A stretch of 64,000 nt of DNA from Thermoplasmata archaeon (GTDB taxonomy: Archaea > Thermoplasmatota > Thermoplasmata > Lutacidiplasmatales > UBA184). A program made the translations under genes and the position numbers. The stretch is taken from positions 62,001 through 126,000 of the forward strand of contig JAKIWE010000006.1 of assembly GCA_022750195.1 (NCBI GenBank), read 5' to 3'. Numbering within the stretch: position 1 is the stretch's first letter; each line of letters starts with the position of its first letter. A model generated the notes under the pieces. It ran no database searches. It was given only the letters and a program-made list of their open reading frames with translations, and was not told the DNA's origin. Below are positions 17,730 to 26,700 of the stretch, in pieces.

Positions 17730-18509
17730 CTACCGTTCGACAGGTGGGGGATTTCTCGAGGTGGCGCTCCGCCCCACGGAGGCGGGGACCGGAAAGCGGA
17801 CCCGGAACGTGACCCGATAGACGTCTCGGCCGTTCCGCCGACCCCACAGCGTGGCCGACTCCTTCAGCGTCGCACCGGTCCGGCTCTTGATGTGCCGAGC
17901 GATGCCGCGCGCGGCGAGCGTGTCGGTCAAGTAGAGGTCCCAACCCTCTGGAAGCTCCTCCCGCCGGGTCAATGCCTTCCGCCACTCCCCCCGGATCTCC
18001 GGCACAAGTCGGTCCCACTCGCTCGCGAGATACTCCCGGAGCTTGCCGGCGTTCGAACGCAGCCGCTCGTCCGGTCCGCGGAGTTGCAGGATCGCCGTGT
18101 AGAAGTTGCCGGTCCGTCGCGAGCAGGTCGGGCAGACACGATGTTCCGTCCGTACGGAGATATGGAGGGGGACCTTCGTCTCGAGCCCACGGAACCGAAC
18201 GTCCGCCTCGCCCTCGAACCGCCGCACGGTCTCGCCGGCGACCGTCTCGGTCCAGTGGATCCTCCGCACGCCGACCTCGGGGGCCACGGTCAGGAACGTC
18301 GCGAGGTCGGCCGACCCCAGATTCTCCGGCGCTCCCTCCCCTTCCCAGTGGCGCCCCCTGAGTCGGGCGCCGCAGGTCGGGCAGACGACGAGGACCCCCG
18401 ATTCGGGGACGGTGACGAGCGGCTGGCGCTTCGCCGCGCACTCCGCACAGACCCCGTCGACGACGGGAACGTCCGTCCGGCCGCACGATGCGCAGAACTC
18501 ACCGGACAT
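17730..18509 (-). CDS. nmd3: NMD3 family ribosome-associated protein
   Basis: A 259-residue archaeal NMD3. FCASCG near the start with CAECAAKR forms the first zinc site, and CPTCGARLRGRHW with CPTCSRRTGNFY forms the second. The rest, including ILQLRGP and SRTGATLKESATLWGRRNGRDVYRVTF, matches the NMD3/eIF5A-like domains. Eukaryotic NMD3 escorts the large ribosomal subunit from the nucleus; in archaea it is thought to act in large-subunit maturation. It follows the DUF424 gene by 16 nt. The longer frame upstream is out-of-frame overlap. Confidence 0.88.
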   Translation of the reverse strand: MSGEFCASCGRTDVPVVDGVCAECAAKRQPLVTVPESGVLVVCPTCGARLRGRHWEGEGAPENLGSADLATFLTVAPEVGVRRIHWTETVAGETVRRFEGEADVRFRGLETKVPLHISVRTEHRVCPTCSRRTGNFYTAILQLRGPDERLRSNAGKLREYLASEWDRLVPEIRGEWRKALTRREELPEGWDLYLTDTLAARGIARHIKSRTGATLKESATLWGRRNGRDVYRVTFRVRFPVPASVGRSATSRNPPPVER

Positions 18510-18525
18510 GGTCGGGTCCTCGCCT

Positions 18526-18825
18526 TCAGGGGTCCGGGATCGTGAAGATCTCCGCGTGCGGGACGCCCCCCAAGCTCCCGGCACCCCCTGGCTCGAGGAG
18601 CCCCTCGTCGACCGCGAGGGCGACCGCACGGCTACCGAGCAGGTTGACGACCGTGGCTCGCTTGAGCGCCCACACCAGCTCCTCCCGGCTCACCGGCCGC
18701 TCTCCGTAGAAAAAGGAGGTCACCTTCACCTTGTGGCCCGTAGGGCCGACCGGCAGGTCCTGGCCGATGAGCTCCGCGTCGCACGCAGCGACGACGAACT
18801 CCGCGCGGACCCGATGGATCCGCAT
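18526..18825 (-). CDS. DUF424 family protein
   Basis: A 99-residue protein. VVAACDAELIGQ, TSFFYGERPVSREELVWAL and ATVVNLLGSRAVALAVDEG are the DUF424 hallmarks, with VPHAEIF at the end. DUF424 is an archaeal family often found with translation genes, and here it precedes nmd3. The function is not established. ATG 18825 is chosen; GTG codons at 18828 and 18843 would add one or six residues. Confidence 0.85.
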   Translation of the reverse strand: MRIHRVRAEFVVAACDAELIGQDLPVGPTGHKVKVTSFFYGERPVSREELVWALKRATVVNLLGSRAVALAVDEGLLEPGGAGSLGGVPHAEIFTIPDP

Positions 18826-18843
18826 CACGATGCCGTCGGGCAC

Positions 18844-19139
18844 GGGTGACCACCTTCCACCAGCGACACCGGCTGCACGGGATATCAGGACTGCGACACG
18901 GCTGGGCCGCCTATCGCGCGGAAGGGAACCCCGACTTCCATGTCGACACCGGAGGACTGTTGTCTGCTTCTTCCCCCCGGCCGGAATCGAATCTCCACTC
19001 TTGGGTAGTTCACGAGCCTCCGGGGATGGGACCCGGTAGACTATCGCGCCCGGTGTGGAATTTCCAATGGGGTTCGGACCGAGTGTCTCCCGCGCGGCAA
19101 CCCGCGACCCGGACTCGAGCCCTGCGGCCCCGGGTCGCC
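18844..19139. other. Intergenic stretch without a supported gene
   Basis: About 296 bases between the DUF424 start and the end of a small membrane-protein gene. The open frames here have no family motif and run straight through neighbouring genes. I see no strong TATA box, tRNA or hairpin. Confidence 0.4.
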
Positions 19140-19430
19140 TCAGTTCGACACGAGCGGGCCGGGGCGTCGGGCGGAGAGCGCGAGGGACACCCCACCTACC
19201 GCAGCGATGCTCGCTGCCGCTATCGAAATCGCGGGGAGGAGGGAGACACTGGCAAGACAGTTGTACTGAGGTACGCCGTCGCAGCCGTGGGCGGGGCAGT
19301 TGTACGTTGCGTCGGCGCACAGCCAGTAACTCCAGCCGAGCCCGCCGAGAGCGAGCAGTACCCCCACGAGGATCAGCGCAGGACCCGACGCCCCCGGCGG
19401 TCTTCTTCGAGGGGCGGGAGCGACCGACAT
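19140..19430 (-). CDS. Small membrane protein with two predicted helices
   Basis: A 96-residue protein of unrecognised family. The N-terminus is basic and Pro-rich (APAPRRRPPG), followed by a membrane helix at about residues 19-38. A loop with four cysteines (in WLCADATYNCPAHGCDG and NCLAS) is next, then a second helix at about 64-86. With this topology the cysteine loop would lie outside the membrane and could carry disulfides. ATG 19430 is the natural start, seven codons inside the longest open frame. Confidence 0.55.
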   Translation of the reverse strand: MSVAPAPRRRPPGASGPALILVGVLLALGGLGWSYWLCADATYNCPAHGCDGVPQYNCLASVSLLPAISIAAASIAAVGGVSLALSARRPGPLVSN

Positions 19431-19855
19431 TCGAATGGGGCTAAGGATCAACTTTCGAAAGAGCTTCCTCCGCCCGCTTCATGGCCGGGTACCCCATCGG
19501 TCCTCTCCCGACCGCCTTCCGACTTCGCGCCGCTACAGGAGCGCGACTAGGGCAGCGACCGTGGCGCGGTCCCCGCACGCACTTCCACCTCCCGCCAACC
19601 GGCGACCACACGATCGGCACGTCTTGGAGGGCCGATCCTTCAGGGTCGCTGGCCGAGAATCCCTCGGAACCTCCTCGGCCCGTGTCGATGCTCCCCCGTC
19701 GTCTCCGTTCCTGCCGATGACCCGGGACGGGAGGACAATCCGAAAATCGAACCGCCGAGTACCCTATTCTTCCGTTTCAAGGCGTTAGGGCCTACCCGGG
19801 TGGCGAGAGGCGGGTGGGTTAACGAATCCGCCCTCTCGGCGACGGGGATGCGCTC
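19431..19855. other. Intergenic stretch downstream of mcm
   Basis: About 425 bases between the small membrane-protein gene and the mcm stop codon. Short open frames on both strands have biased Arg/Pro composition and no recognisable domain. No tRNA, repeat or convincing promoter was seen. Confidence 0.4.
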
Positions 19856-21967
19856 TCAGAAGCGGACGAGCTGCCAGACGCCCGGCCGCACTTCCATGAC
19901 CTCGCCGGCGCTCCGGAGGTGGTGGAACAACGCCTCGGTTCTCGCCGAGGGGATCGAGGCCTTCTCCGCGCGGCCCTTGAGCTCCTCCATCGTGAACCGC
20001 CCGCCGCCAGCGTCCTGGAGCTCCCGCATGAGCTCGAGCAACGTCTCGAACTGGGCGCGCTGGCCGTGGCCGACCCCCGTAGTGATCAGGTCCACGTCGA
20101 GCGCCCCGCCTGCTTGCATGGCGACCCGCTGGAGGAACGACTCTACGATGCGCGTCGCCCGCTCGGCGTCCCGAACCGTGACGACCGGCGAGAGGCGGGC
20201 TCGCGCGCTCGCCTCGCTGAGGCGCACCAGGGCTTCGAGCTGTCGGGCGGTGATCGGGACCGGAGCGTTCTCCGCCTCCCCCAGCTTGCGGACCTTCACG
20301 TAGAAGTCCTCGATCGTGGCGAGCGCCTCGTTCGCCAGAACGGGGCGAACGTTGCGCCGGGCGTAGGCGATGTACTTCCGCAGGAGGTCCGGTGGGAACG
20401 GTGCTTGGGCCGCTCCCGGCATGACGACCCACGGACCCGTCGCGCTCTGCCCCTCTCCTTCCTGATGAGAGAGCAGGATCTGGTTCGCGAGCTGACGGTC
20501 GCGGTTCGACTCCGGCTTATCCTTGATCGAGAAGATCACGTCGAACCTCGAGAGGAGCGTCGGCGGTAGGTCGATCTGATCGGCGATCGGCTGATCCGTG
20601 AACCGCCCCCACTTCGGGTTCGCCGCCGCGAGGACAGGGCAACGAGCGTTCAACGTCGCGGTGATCCCGGCCTTGGCGATGCTGACGGTCTGCTGTTCGA
20701 GGGCCTCGTGCATCGCCGACCGGTCCTCCGGGGTCATCTTATCGAGCTCGTCGACGCACGCCATCCCGCCGTCGGCGAGGACCAGCATGCCGGCCTCCAG
20801 GACCCACCGCCCGCCCCCAAAATCGTCCTTGACCGCGGCGGCGGTCAGGCCCGCGGCGGTCGCGCCCTTCCCGCTGGTGTAGATGCCTCCGGGCGCCACC
20901 TCGAAGATGTACCTCAGGAGCTGGCTCTTCGCGGTCCCCGGGTCGCCGACCAGGAGCACGTGGATGTCGCCGCGGACGCGGACGCCGTCCGGGTGCCGCT
21001 TCTCGACCCCGCCGAACAGCTGGAGGGCGATCGCCTCCTTTTCCTGCTCCATCCCCTTGATGGTCGGGGCGAGGGAGAGGACGAGCTTGTCGATGACATT
21101 CGGGTCGTTGCGGAACGAGGTGATGAGCCGCTCGTCGTCCTCGGAGATCACGATCTCCTCGTACACGCGTCGTTTCGACTCCACCGAGTTGCCGACGAGC
21201 ATCATGTCGAAGGTCGTCGAGCGTGCGACGCCCGACCGCCCGAGGCCGGGCCGCTGCAGGCTCTTCAACGGCCCGTTCGCGACGACCCGGCTGCCCGGGA
21301 TCACGTGGCCGGTCAGGTCCTCGGTGAGCAGCACGGCGAGCCCTTGGGGGTGGGCCCCGCCCTTCAGCGTCTCGGGATTCTCCTGGATCTCGATCCGCTG
21401 GGCATCGAAGTAGGTGGACTTCTCGGGCAGGAGCCGAAACCGGGTTCGGCTCGCGGGCCGCCCGCAGCCGGTGCACTCGGTCGGCTCACGGAGCACGAAT
21501 CCCGCGTCGTCCTGGAGCTCGGGGATTTCGGCCCGGCAGCTGAGGCAAGAGAAGATCGCCTCCCGGATCTGAGGGCGGACCTCCGTCGCCTTGCGGACGA
21601 TGCCATCCAACGCGATGAACCGATTCAGGTCGGACTCCCGGATCGAACGGATCGACTTGCGGACCGTCACGGGAAGCTGCGTGACCCGCAGCCGCAGCCC
21701 GTCGGCCTCCGGCCCCGCCACCGGGAGCAGCTCGCGCATCGCCCGCGCGCCGGCGGCCAGCACCTCCTCCGGCTTCTCGAGCAGGAGGTCCGCGAGCCCG
21801 ATGTCGCTCCCCTCTACTTGGGGGAACGGGATCTCCAGCGACCGGAGCTCGGGGAACCGGTCGACGATCTCGAGGACCCGGGGGCGCAGGCCGGCCTCCT
21901 CGAGGACGGCGGCCCACCGGCTGACGAGCTCGGGCGGGGCGGGGAGGCTTCGGGTCACAGCGACCAT
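19856..21967 (-). CDS. mcm: MCM replicative helicase
   Basis: A 703-residue archaeal MCM. The N-terminal domain carries a zinc site (CLSCRAEIP and CTGCGRPA, about residues 140-175). The AAA+ core has Walker A GDPGTAKSQLL near 344, Walker B with DELDKM near 405, and the arginine-finger motif LLSRFDVIFSI near 480. The C-terminus (last 80 residues) is a winged helix. It unwinds DNA at the replication fork as a hexamer. It starts 12 nt after the aspS stop, in a pyrG-aspS-mcm cluster, so replication and translation/nucleotide genes share a transcript. Confidence 0.97.
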   Translation of the reverse strand: MVAVTRSLPAPPELVSRWAAVLEEAGLRPRVLEIVDRFPELRSLEIPFPQVEGSDIGLADLLLEKPEEVLAAGARAMRELLPVAGPEADGLRLRVTQLPVTVRKSIRSIRESDLNRFIALDGIVRKATEVRPQIREAIFSCLSCRAEIPELQDDAGFVLREPTECTGCGRPASRTRFRLLPEKSTYFDAQRIEIQENPETLKGGAHPQGLAVLLTEDLTGHVIPGSRVVANGPLKSLQRPGLGRSGVARSTTFDMMLVGNSVESKRRVYEEIVISEDDERLITSFRNDPNVIDKLVLSLAPTIKGMEQEKEAIALQLFGGVEKRHPDGVRVRGDIHVLLVGDPGTAKSQLLRYIFEVAPGGIYTSGKGATAAGLTAAAVKDDFGGGRWVLEAGMLVLADGGMACVDELDKMTPEDRSAMHEALEQQTVSIAKAGITATLNARCPVLAAANPKWGRFTDQPIADQIDLPPTLLSRFDVIFSIKDKPESNRDRQLANQILLSHQEGEGQSATGPWVVMPGAAQAPFPPDLLRKYIAYARRNVRPVLANEALATIEDFYVKVRKLGEAENAPVPITARQLEALVRLSEASARARLSPVVTVRDAERATRIVESFLQRVAMQAGGALDVDLITTGVGHGQRAQFETLLELMRELQDAGGGRFTMEELKGRAEKASIPSARTEALFHHLRSAGEVMEVRPGVWQLVRF

Positions 21968-21979
21968 CGTGGAGTGCTC

Positions 21980-23290
21980 CTACGGCTCCAACCGGTACCG
22001 GTCTCGAGGGAACAGGATGGACTCGCGGATGTTCGGGAGGCGCGCGAGCGAATAGACCAGACGGTCGACGCCGAACCCCCAGCCTCCGTGGGGGGGCATG
22101 CCGAACCGGAACGCCTCGAGGTAGGCAGCGAACCGTTCGGGCTCAAGCCCCGCCGAGGTGATGTTCGCGAGGAGCCGGTCGAGCCGGTGCTCCCGCATCC
22201 CTCCGCTGGCGAGCTCGACGCCCCGGTGCCCGAGGTCGAAGTATTCGGTGAGTTCCGGACGGTCGTCCCTCCGCCGGGCGTAGAACGTGGAGGCCTTGGC
22301 GGCCGTGGGGAAGTCGGTGATGAAGTAGAAGTCGGACTGGTGCTCCTTCGCGACGAGCTCGCCGAGCTTCTTCTCCTCCTCCGTCCCGAGGTCGGTCTCG
22401 ACCCCCGGCGCGCCGAGCATGTCCTTGCAGGTCGCGAACGGGATCCGAGGGAACGGGTGCTTGGGTTCGGCGAGGTGTTCAGGGTTGGGATAGCCGGTAC
22501 CCTCGAGGCGTTTCCGCGCTCCCGAGAGAGCGTCCAGCACGAGCCCCTCCAGGATCTCTCGGAGCTCCTCGGAGTTCGCAGCGTAGCCGACCTCGGCGTC
22601 CAGGCTGGTGAACTCGGTGATGTGCCGGACGGTGTCGGACGGCTCGGCCCGGAACGCCGGTGCGATCTCGAAGACCCGCTCGAAGCCGGCGCCGATGAGC
22701 ATCTGCTTGTAGAGCTGCGGGCTCTGCGCGAGGTAGGCGGTCTCCTCGAAGTACTGCACCGGGAACAACGTGGCGCCGCCCTCGGCCCCCTGCTTCAGCA
22801 GCTTCGGGGTCTGCACCTCGAGGAAGCCGCGCTGCACGAATCCTTCCCGGAAGCTCGCCAACAGCGCCGCGCGCAGCTCGAAGATCGCCCGCACCGACGG
22901 CTTGCGGAGGTCGAGGACGCGGTGGTTGAGCCGGGTGTCCAGCTCGGCGTTCACTTTGTCGACGACCCCGAGCGGGAGCGGGACCTCGGCCCGGCTGATC
23001 ACCTCGAGCGCGTCCGGGCTCACCTCGACCCCTCGCTGGGACTTCGCGGATTTGTGGACAGTGCCGTCCACGGCGATCACCGACTCACGGGAAAGGGCAG
23101 CGAACTGCTCGAACAGTTCCGGGGTGGTCGCCCCCTTCTTCAGCGTGACCTGGGCGGTGCCGGTGCCGTCGCGCACCAGCGCGAAGGCGACGCCCCCGAG
23201 GGCTCGGTAGTCCTCGAGGTGCCCCGCGATGCGGACGGCCTCCCCATCGAGGGCGGCGAGCTCACGCGTGAGCCGGCGGCGGGGCGACAG
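21980..23290 (-). CDS. aspS: Aspartyl-tRNA synthetase, archaeal type
   Basis: A class IIb synthetase with an N-terminal OB anticodon-binding domain (GEAVRIAGHLEDYRALGG, then LVRDGTGTAQVTLKKG) and a catalytic domain. Visible motifs are RAEPSDTVRHITEFTSLDAE (motif 2) and GFGVDRLVYSL (motif 3). It charges tRNA-Asp, and possibly tRNA-Asn if no AsnRS exists; that cannot be judged here. The start is unusual: no ATG or GTG lies in the right place. CTG 23290 follows AAGGAGGTG at 23298-23306 with 8-nt spacing and gives 436 residues; TTG 23314 would give 444. Both overlap the pyrG 3' end. Confidence 0.93.
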   Translation of the reverse strand: MSPRRRLTRELAALDGEAVRIAGHLEDYRALGGVAFALVRDGTGTAQVTLKKGATTPELFEQFAALSRESVIAVDGTVHKSAKSQRGVEVSPDALEVISRAEVPLPLGVVDKVNAELDTRLNHRVLDLRKPSVRAIFELRAALLASFREGFVQRGFLEVQTPKLLKQGAEGGATLFPVQYFEETAYLAQSPQLYKQMLIGAGFERVFEIAPAFRAEPSDTVRHITEFTSLDAEVGYAANSEELREILEGLVLDALSGARKRLEGTGYPNPEHLAEPKHPFPRIPFATCKDMLGAPGVETDLGTEEEKKLGELVAKEHQSDFYFITDFPTAAKASTFYARRRDDRPELTEYFDLGHRGVELASGGMREHRLDRLLANITSAGLEPERFAAYLEAFRFGMPPHGGWGFGVDRLVYSLARLPNIRESILFPRDRYRLEP

Positions 23291-24896
23291 GGGCCGGCAC
23301 CTCCTTGCGCACAAGGGCCGCCCGCACCAGCTCGACGTAGAGCGGGTGGGGCGCCTCGGGCCGGGAGAGGAACTCGGGGTGGTACTGGACCCCGAGGAAG
23401 TACGGGTGATCGGCGAGCTCCAGCACCTCGACGCGTCCGTCGACGGAGCGTCCGGCGACACGAAGGCCGTGCGACGAGAACCGGTCGAGGTAGGCGGGGT
23501 TGATCTCGTACCGGTGCCGGTGCCGTTCCCAGACCTCGTTGCGGCCGTAGATCGAGGCGATCTTCGAGCCGGGCTCGAGGATGACCCGCTGCGCGCCGAG
23601 CCTCATCGTCGCACCCAGGTCGGCCACCGCGTTCTGCTCCTCCAGGAGACAGACGACCGGGTCCGGCGTGTGCGGGTCGACCTCGGTGGAGGTCGCTTGG
23701 GGGAGGCCCAGCACCGCGCGGGCGAACTCGACGGCCGCCATCTGGAAGCCGTAGCAGACCCCGAGGAACGGGATCCCCTCGGTACGGGCGACGCCGATCG
23801 CCACCATCTTTCCCTCGACGCCGCGAGGGCCGAAGCCTCCGGGGACCAGGACCGCGTCGGCCCGGCGAAGCCGAGCCATTGCCGACGGGTCGCGGGGCAG
23901 GTCCTCGGCGTCGTACCAGTTGAGCCGGATCGAGACGCCGAGCCGGCCTTGGACGTGGTGGAACGCTTCGGTGTGGGACAGGTAGGCGTCGCGCAGCTCC
24001 GTGTACTTGCCGACGACGGCGATCTCGAGCTCCCCGTCGCCCCGGCGGTACGTCGCCAGGAACTCCTTCCAGGCCGCGTACTCCGGCTCCCGGTCGGGGA
24101 GGTTCAGGAGCTTGGTCAGGTGCCGACCGACACCCTGCGCCTCGAGGACGAGCGGGACGTCGTAGATCGACGACTGGTCGGGTAGCGAGATGACCGCCTC
24201 GGGCGGGACATCGCAGAACAGCGAGATCTTCGCCTTGATCTCGGGGGTGAGCGGCGTCGGCCCGCGAGCGACGATCATCGTCGGCCGGATCCCGATGGCG
24301 CGGAGCTCCCGGACCGAGTGCTGGGTCGGTTTCGTCTTCGCCTCGCCCGTCGGCCCGACGGTCGGGACGAGCGTGGTGTGGAGGAACGCCATGTGTCCCT
24401 CCCCGAGCTCGTAGGAAAGCTCGCGCAGGGCCTCGAGGAACGGCATCGATTCGATGTCCCCGACGGTGCCGCCGACCTCGACGAGGGCGACCTCGGCCCC
24501 GGCGGCCTGGGTCACTTCCCGGATCGACCGCTTGATCTCGCCCGTGACGTGCGGGATGATCTGAACGGTGTTGCCGAGGTAATCGCCCCGGCGCTCCTTC
24601 TCGATGACCGTGCGGTAGATCTTCCCCGTCGTGAGATTGTGCGTTCCGACGAGGCTCTGACCTAGGAACCGCTCGTAGTTGCCGAGGTCAAGGTCGGCCT
24701 CGGTCCCGTCGTCGAGCACGAACACCTCCCCGTGTTGGTACGGGTTCATCGTACCCGCGTCGACGTTGAGGTACGGGTCGATCTTGATGATCGTAACGGC
24801 GATCCCGCGCGCCTTCAGTAGCCTCGCGACCGAGGAGGTGGTGATCCCCTTTCCGAGGCCGGAAATGACACCGCCGCTGACAACAACGACTTTCAT
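23262..24896 (-). CDS. pyrG: CTP synthase
   Basis: A 544-residue two-domain enzyme. The synthase domain starts KVVVVSGGVISGLGKGITTS, the ATP-binding region of CTP synthase. The glutaminase domain has GVCYGFQ with the nucleophilic Cys and the catalytic HPEF near the C-terminus. It makes CTP from UTP with glutamine nitrogen. The Ala/Pro tail (last 12 residues) overlaps the aspS start. A TATA-like box (TATAATG on the plus strand, 24928-24934) is centred about 35 nt upstream. Confidence 0.97.
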   Translation of the reverse strand: MKVVVVSGGVISGLGKGITTSSVARLLKARGIAVTIIKIDPYLNVDAGTMNPYQHGEVFVLDDGTEADLDLGNYERFLGQSLVGTHNLTTGKIYRTVIEKERRGDYLGNTVQIIPHVTGEIKRSIREVTQAAGAEVALVEVGGTVGDIESMPFLEALRELSYELGEGHMAFLHTTLVPTVGPTGEAKTKPTQHSVRELRAIGIRPTMIVARGPTPLTPEIKAKISLFCDVPPEAVISLPDQSSIYDVPLVLEAQGVGRHLTKLLNLPDREPEYAAWKEFLATYRRGDGELEIAVVGKYTELRDAYLSHTEAFHHVQGRLGVSIRLNWYDAEDLPRDPSAMARLRRADAVLVPGGFGPRGVEGKMVAIGVARTEGIPFLGVCYGFQMAAVEFARAVLGLPQATSTEVDPHTPDPVVCLLEEQNAVADLGATMRLGAQRVILEPGSKIASIYGRNEVWERHRHRYEINPAYLDRFSSHGLRVAGRSVDGRVEVLELADHPYFLGVQYHPEFLSRPEAPHPLYVELVRAALVRKEVPAPVAPPPAHA

Positions 24897-24983
24897 CTCA
24901 AAGACGCCGCCCGTAGATTGCCTCGGGTATAATGTCTGTGCCGGGGGCGTCCGGAAACGCCCGCCGATGAACGGTGAAAACGT

Positions 24984-25787
24984 TCAGAGCGCCGCGGTGG
25001 AGGTGAGGGGGCGCTTGCAGTTACGGCACTGGGTGAGCCACGGCTCGTTCGTCGCACCACACTTCGCGCAGATGATGGGGGGACGTGCCTTGAACGGGGC
25101 GGCGGGAGCGGCCTCCTCCTCCTCGGGCTCCTCACGGGGGGGAGGCGGCGGGGCGACGTACGCCGTTCGGGCAGGGGGCCGGGCTGGCTTCGGGGGTGCG
25201 GCCACGACGACCGGGGGCGGCGCCACGGGCGCCTCCCAGCGGACCCCGTCGTCCTCTTCCTCGGCCGGCGACTCCTCCTCCGCGCCCTCGGCGCCGCCCA
25301 TCGCGGACGGACTCTTGGTCCCGCCGCCGCGGGCGAGGACGAACAGCACCACGCCCAAGATGGCCAGGATCACGCCAAGGAGCATCAGCAGCGTCAGGCC
25401 ACTCAAGCTCGCCGAGGCGGCGATCGGTAGGCTCGAGCCCTGGGCGACGAGGTCGTAGGTGGAGCTGCTATCGACCGCGAACGTGACCGACCCGGAGGTG
25501 CCGTGCCCCGTTGCGATCGGACCTCCCGCGGACGTGCACGGGAGCCCGCTGCACTGGCTCATCGACGTGAAGGTACACTGGCTGCTGCAGTGGTACACCC
25601 CAACGGCGTATCCCGACGGTGCGCCCGACCAACTCACGGTCATCGTTCCACTCGACAACGGGTGGGCCGTGACCGGCGCAAACCCGGAAGCGGGGATGAC
25701 CACAGGTGAACTCACGAAGGTGAGTGCGATGAGGACGACGCCGAGGAGAACCGCGACCACTCCCGCCAGTAGCGGCGCGACGCGCAT
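24984..25787 (-). CDS. Membrane protein with cytoplasmic C-terminal zinc ribbon
   Basis: A 267-residue protein of unrecognised family. Helix 1 is at residues 5-28. An extracytoplasmic beta-like domain (about 30-120) contains two disulfide-capable pairs (CSSQC and CSGLPC). Helix 2 is at about 123-150. A long acidic then Pro-rich linker leads to a zinc ribbon at the end, CAKCGATNEPWLTQCRNCKR. The zinc ribbon would face the cytoplasm, so the protein could link an outside signal to an inside partner. It is probably transcribed alone; a weak A/T-rich box lies about 26 nt upstream. Confidence 0.7.
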   Translation of the reverse strand: MRVAPLLAGVVAVLLGVVLIALTFVSSPVVIPASGFAPVTAHPLSSGTMTVSWSGAPSGYAVGVYHCSSQCTFTSMSQCSGLPCTSAGGPIATGHGTSGSVTFAVDSSSTYDLVAQGSSLPIAASASLSGLTLLMLLGVILAILGVVLFVLARGGGTKSPSAMGGAEGAEEESPAEEEDDGVRWEAPVAPPPVVVAAPPKPARPPARTAYVAPPPPPREEPEEEEAAPAAPFKARPPIICAKCGATNEPWLTQCRNCKRPLTSTAAL

Positions 25788-25869
25788 GGGGTCGTCCGAG
25801 TCGGCCTGCGTGAAAAGGCTTCCCCCTTCCCACTCGGCGGGGCCGACAGGGTCCCGAGCGAGCCGCCCC

Positions 25870-26643
25870 TCAGTGGGAGACGAGCCGTCCGGAAGGGTCG
25901 CGTTTCAGGTGCCCGAACTCCGGCAGGACGATCAACCGGTGGGCCGGGAAGACGGGTCCGTCGACGCAGACGTGGTAGGGGCCGATCGAGCAGGCGTCGC
26001 ACAATCCGAGCCCGCACTTCATGTGCCGCTCGATGGCGCAGAAGGTCGGGATCTTGTGACGCTCCCCCGCGGCGATCACCTTGACCATCATCACCTCCGG
26101 TCCGCATGTCCACACCGCATCGAACGCGTTGGACGTGAGGAGCCGGTCGAGGAGGGCGGTCACGAAGCCGCGGTGTCCTACGGAGCCGTCGTCCGTCGCA
26201 ACGTGGACGTCGGCGCCCATCGCGAGGAACCGTTCCCGGAACAGAAGCTCCGAGGAGGTGGTGGCCCCGAGGGCGACCGTCACCCGCGCCCCGAGGGCGT
26301 GGGCGGCTTCGGCCGCCGGGGCCAGGACCGCGGCGCCGGAGCCTCCGGCGACCACCAAGATGTTGCGGGCACCGAGGTCGAAGGTGTTGCCGTAGGGTCC
26401 CCGGATCCCGACGACATCTCCCGTTCTTAGCTGGGTGACGTGTCGGCTGGTGTCGCCCATCGCCTTCACGGTCACGCCCTTCGAGCCCTCGGTGTAGGAG
26501 AGCGACATCGGCAGTTCGTCGTCGCCGGGAATCCAGATCATCACGAACTGTCCCGGGCGCGCCACCGGCGGATAGTCGAAACGCAGCGTGATCGTGCTCG
26601 GAGTCTCCGTCTCGGTCGACCGGACGGGGCAGACGGTTCGCAC
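25870..26643 (-). CDS. pyrK: Dihydroorotate dehydrogenase electron-transfer subunit
   Basis: A 257-residue PyrK. The N-terminal FAD domain has PGQFVMIWIPG, and the NAD-binding domain has ILVVAGGSGAAVLAP. The C-terminal 2Fe-2S site is formed by cysteines in HMKCGLGLCDACSIG and the later VCVDGPVF. It passes electrons from dihydroorotate oxidised by PyrD to NAD. The start is GTG 26643, 57 nt after the pyrD stop. A TATA box at 26667-26672, centred 26.5 nt away, suggests its own leaderless transcript besides readthrough from pyrD. Confidence 0.93.
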   Translation of the reverse strand: MRTVCPVRSTETETPSTITLRFDYPPVARPGQFVMIWIPGDDELPMSLSYTEGSKGVTVKAMGDTSRHVTQLRTGDVVGIRGPYGNTFDLGARNILVVAGGSGAAVLAPAAEAAHALGARVTVALGATTSSELLFRERFLAMGADVHVATDDGSVGHRGFVTALLDRLLTSNAFDAVWTCGPEVMMVKVIAAGERHKIPTFCAIERHMKCGLGLCDACSIGPYHVCVDGPVFPAHRLIVLPEFGHLKRDPSGRLVSH

Positions 26644-26666
26644 GGCTCCTCAGGCTCCTATACCTC

Positions 26667-26672
26667 GATAAC
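26667..26672 (-). promoter_or_regulatory. TATA box of pyrK
   Basis: GTTATC on the minus strand, centred 26.5 nt from GTG 26643, inside the short pyrD-pyrK gap. It predicts an internal leaderless promoter. Confidence 0.45.
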
Positions 26673-26700
26673 GGTGTGGGCCCCGGCTCCGGCCCCGACC

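Noticed and set aside
18846..19550. Plus-strand open frame of 234 residues
   Set aside because: Runs antisense through the small membrane-protein gene, with no motif or promoter.
20708..23503. A 931-residue open frame on the plus strand, opposite mcm and aspS
   Set aside because: It is a GC-driven mirror frame antisense to two clear housekeeping genes, with biased Arg/Glu/Leu composition and no domain.
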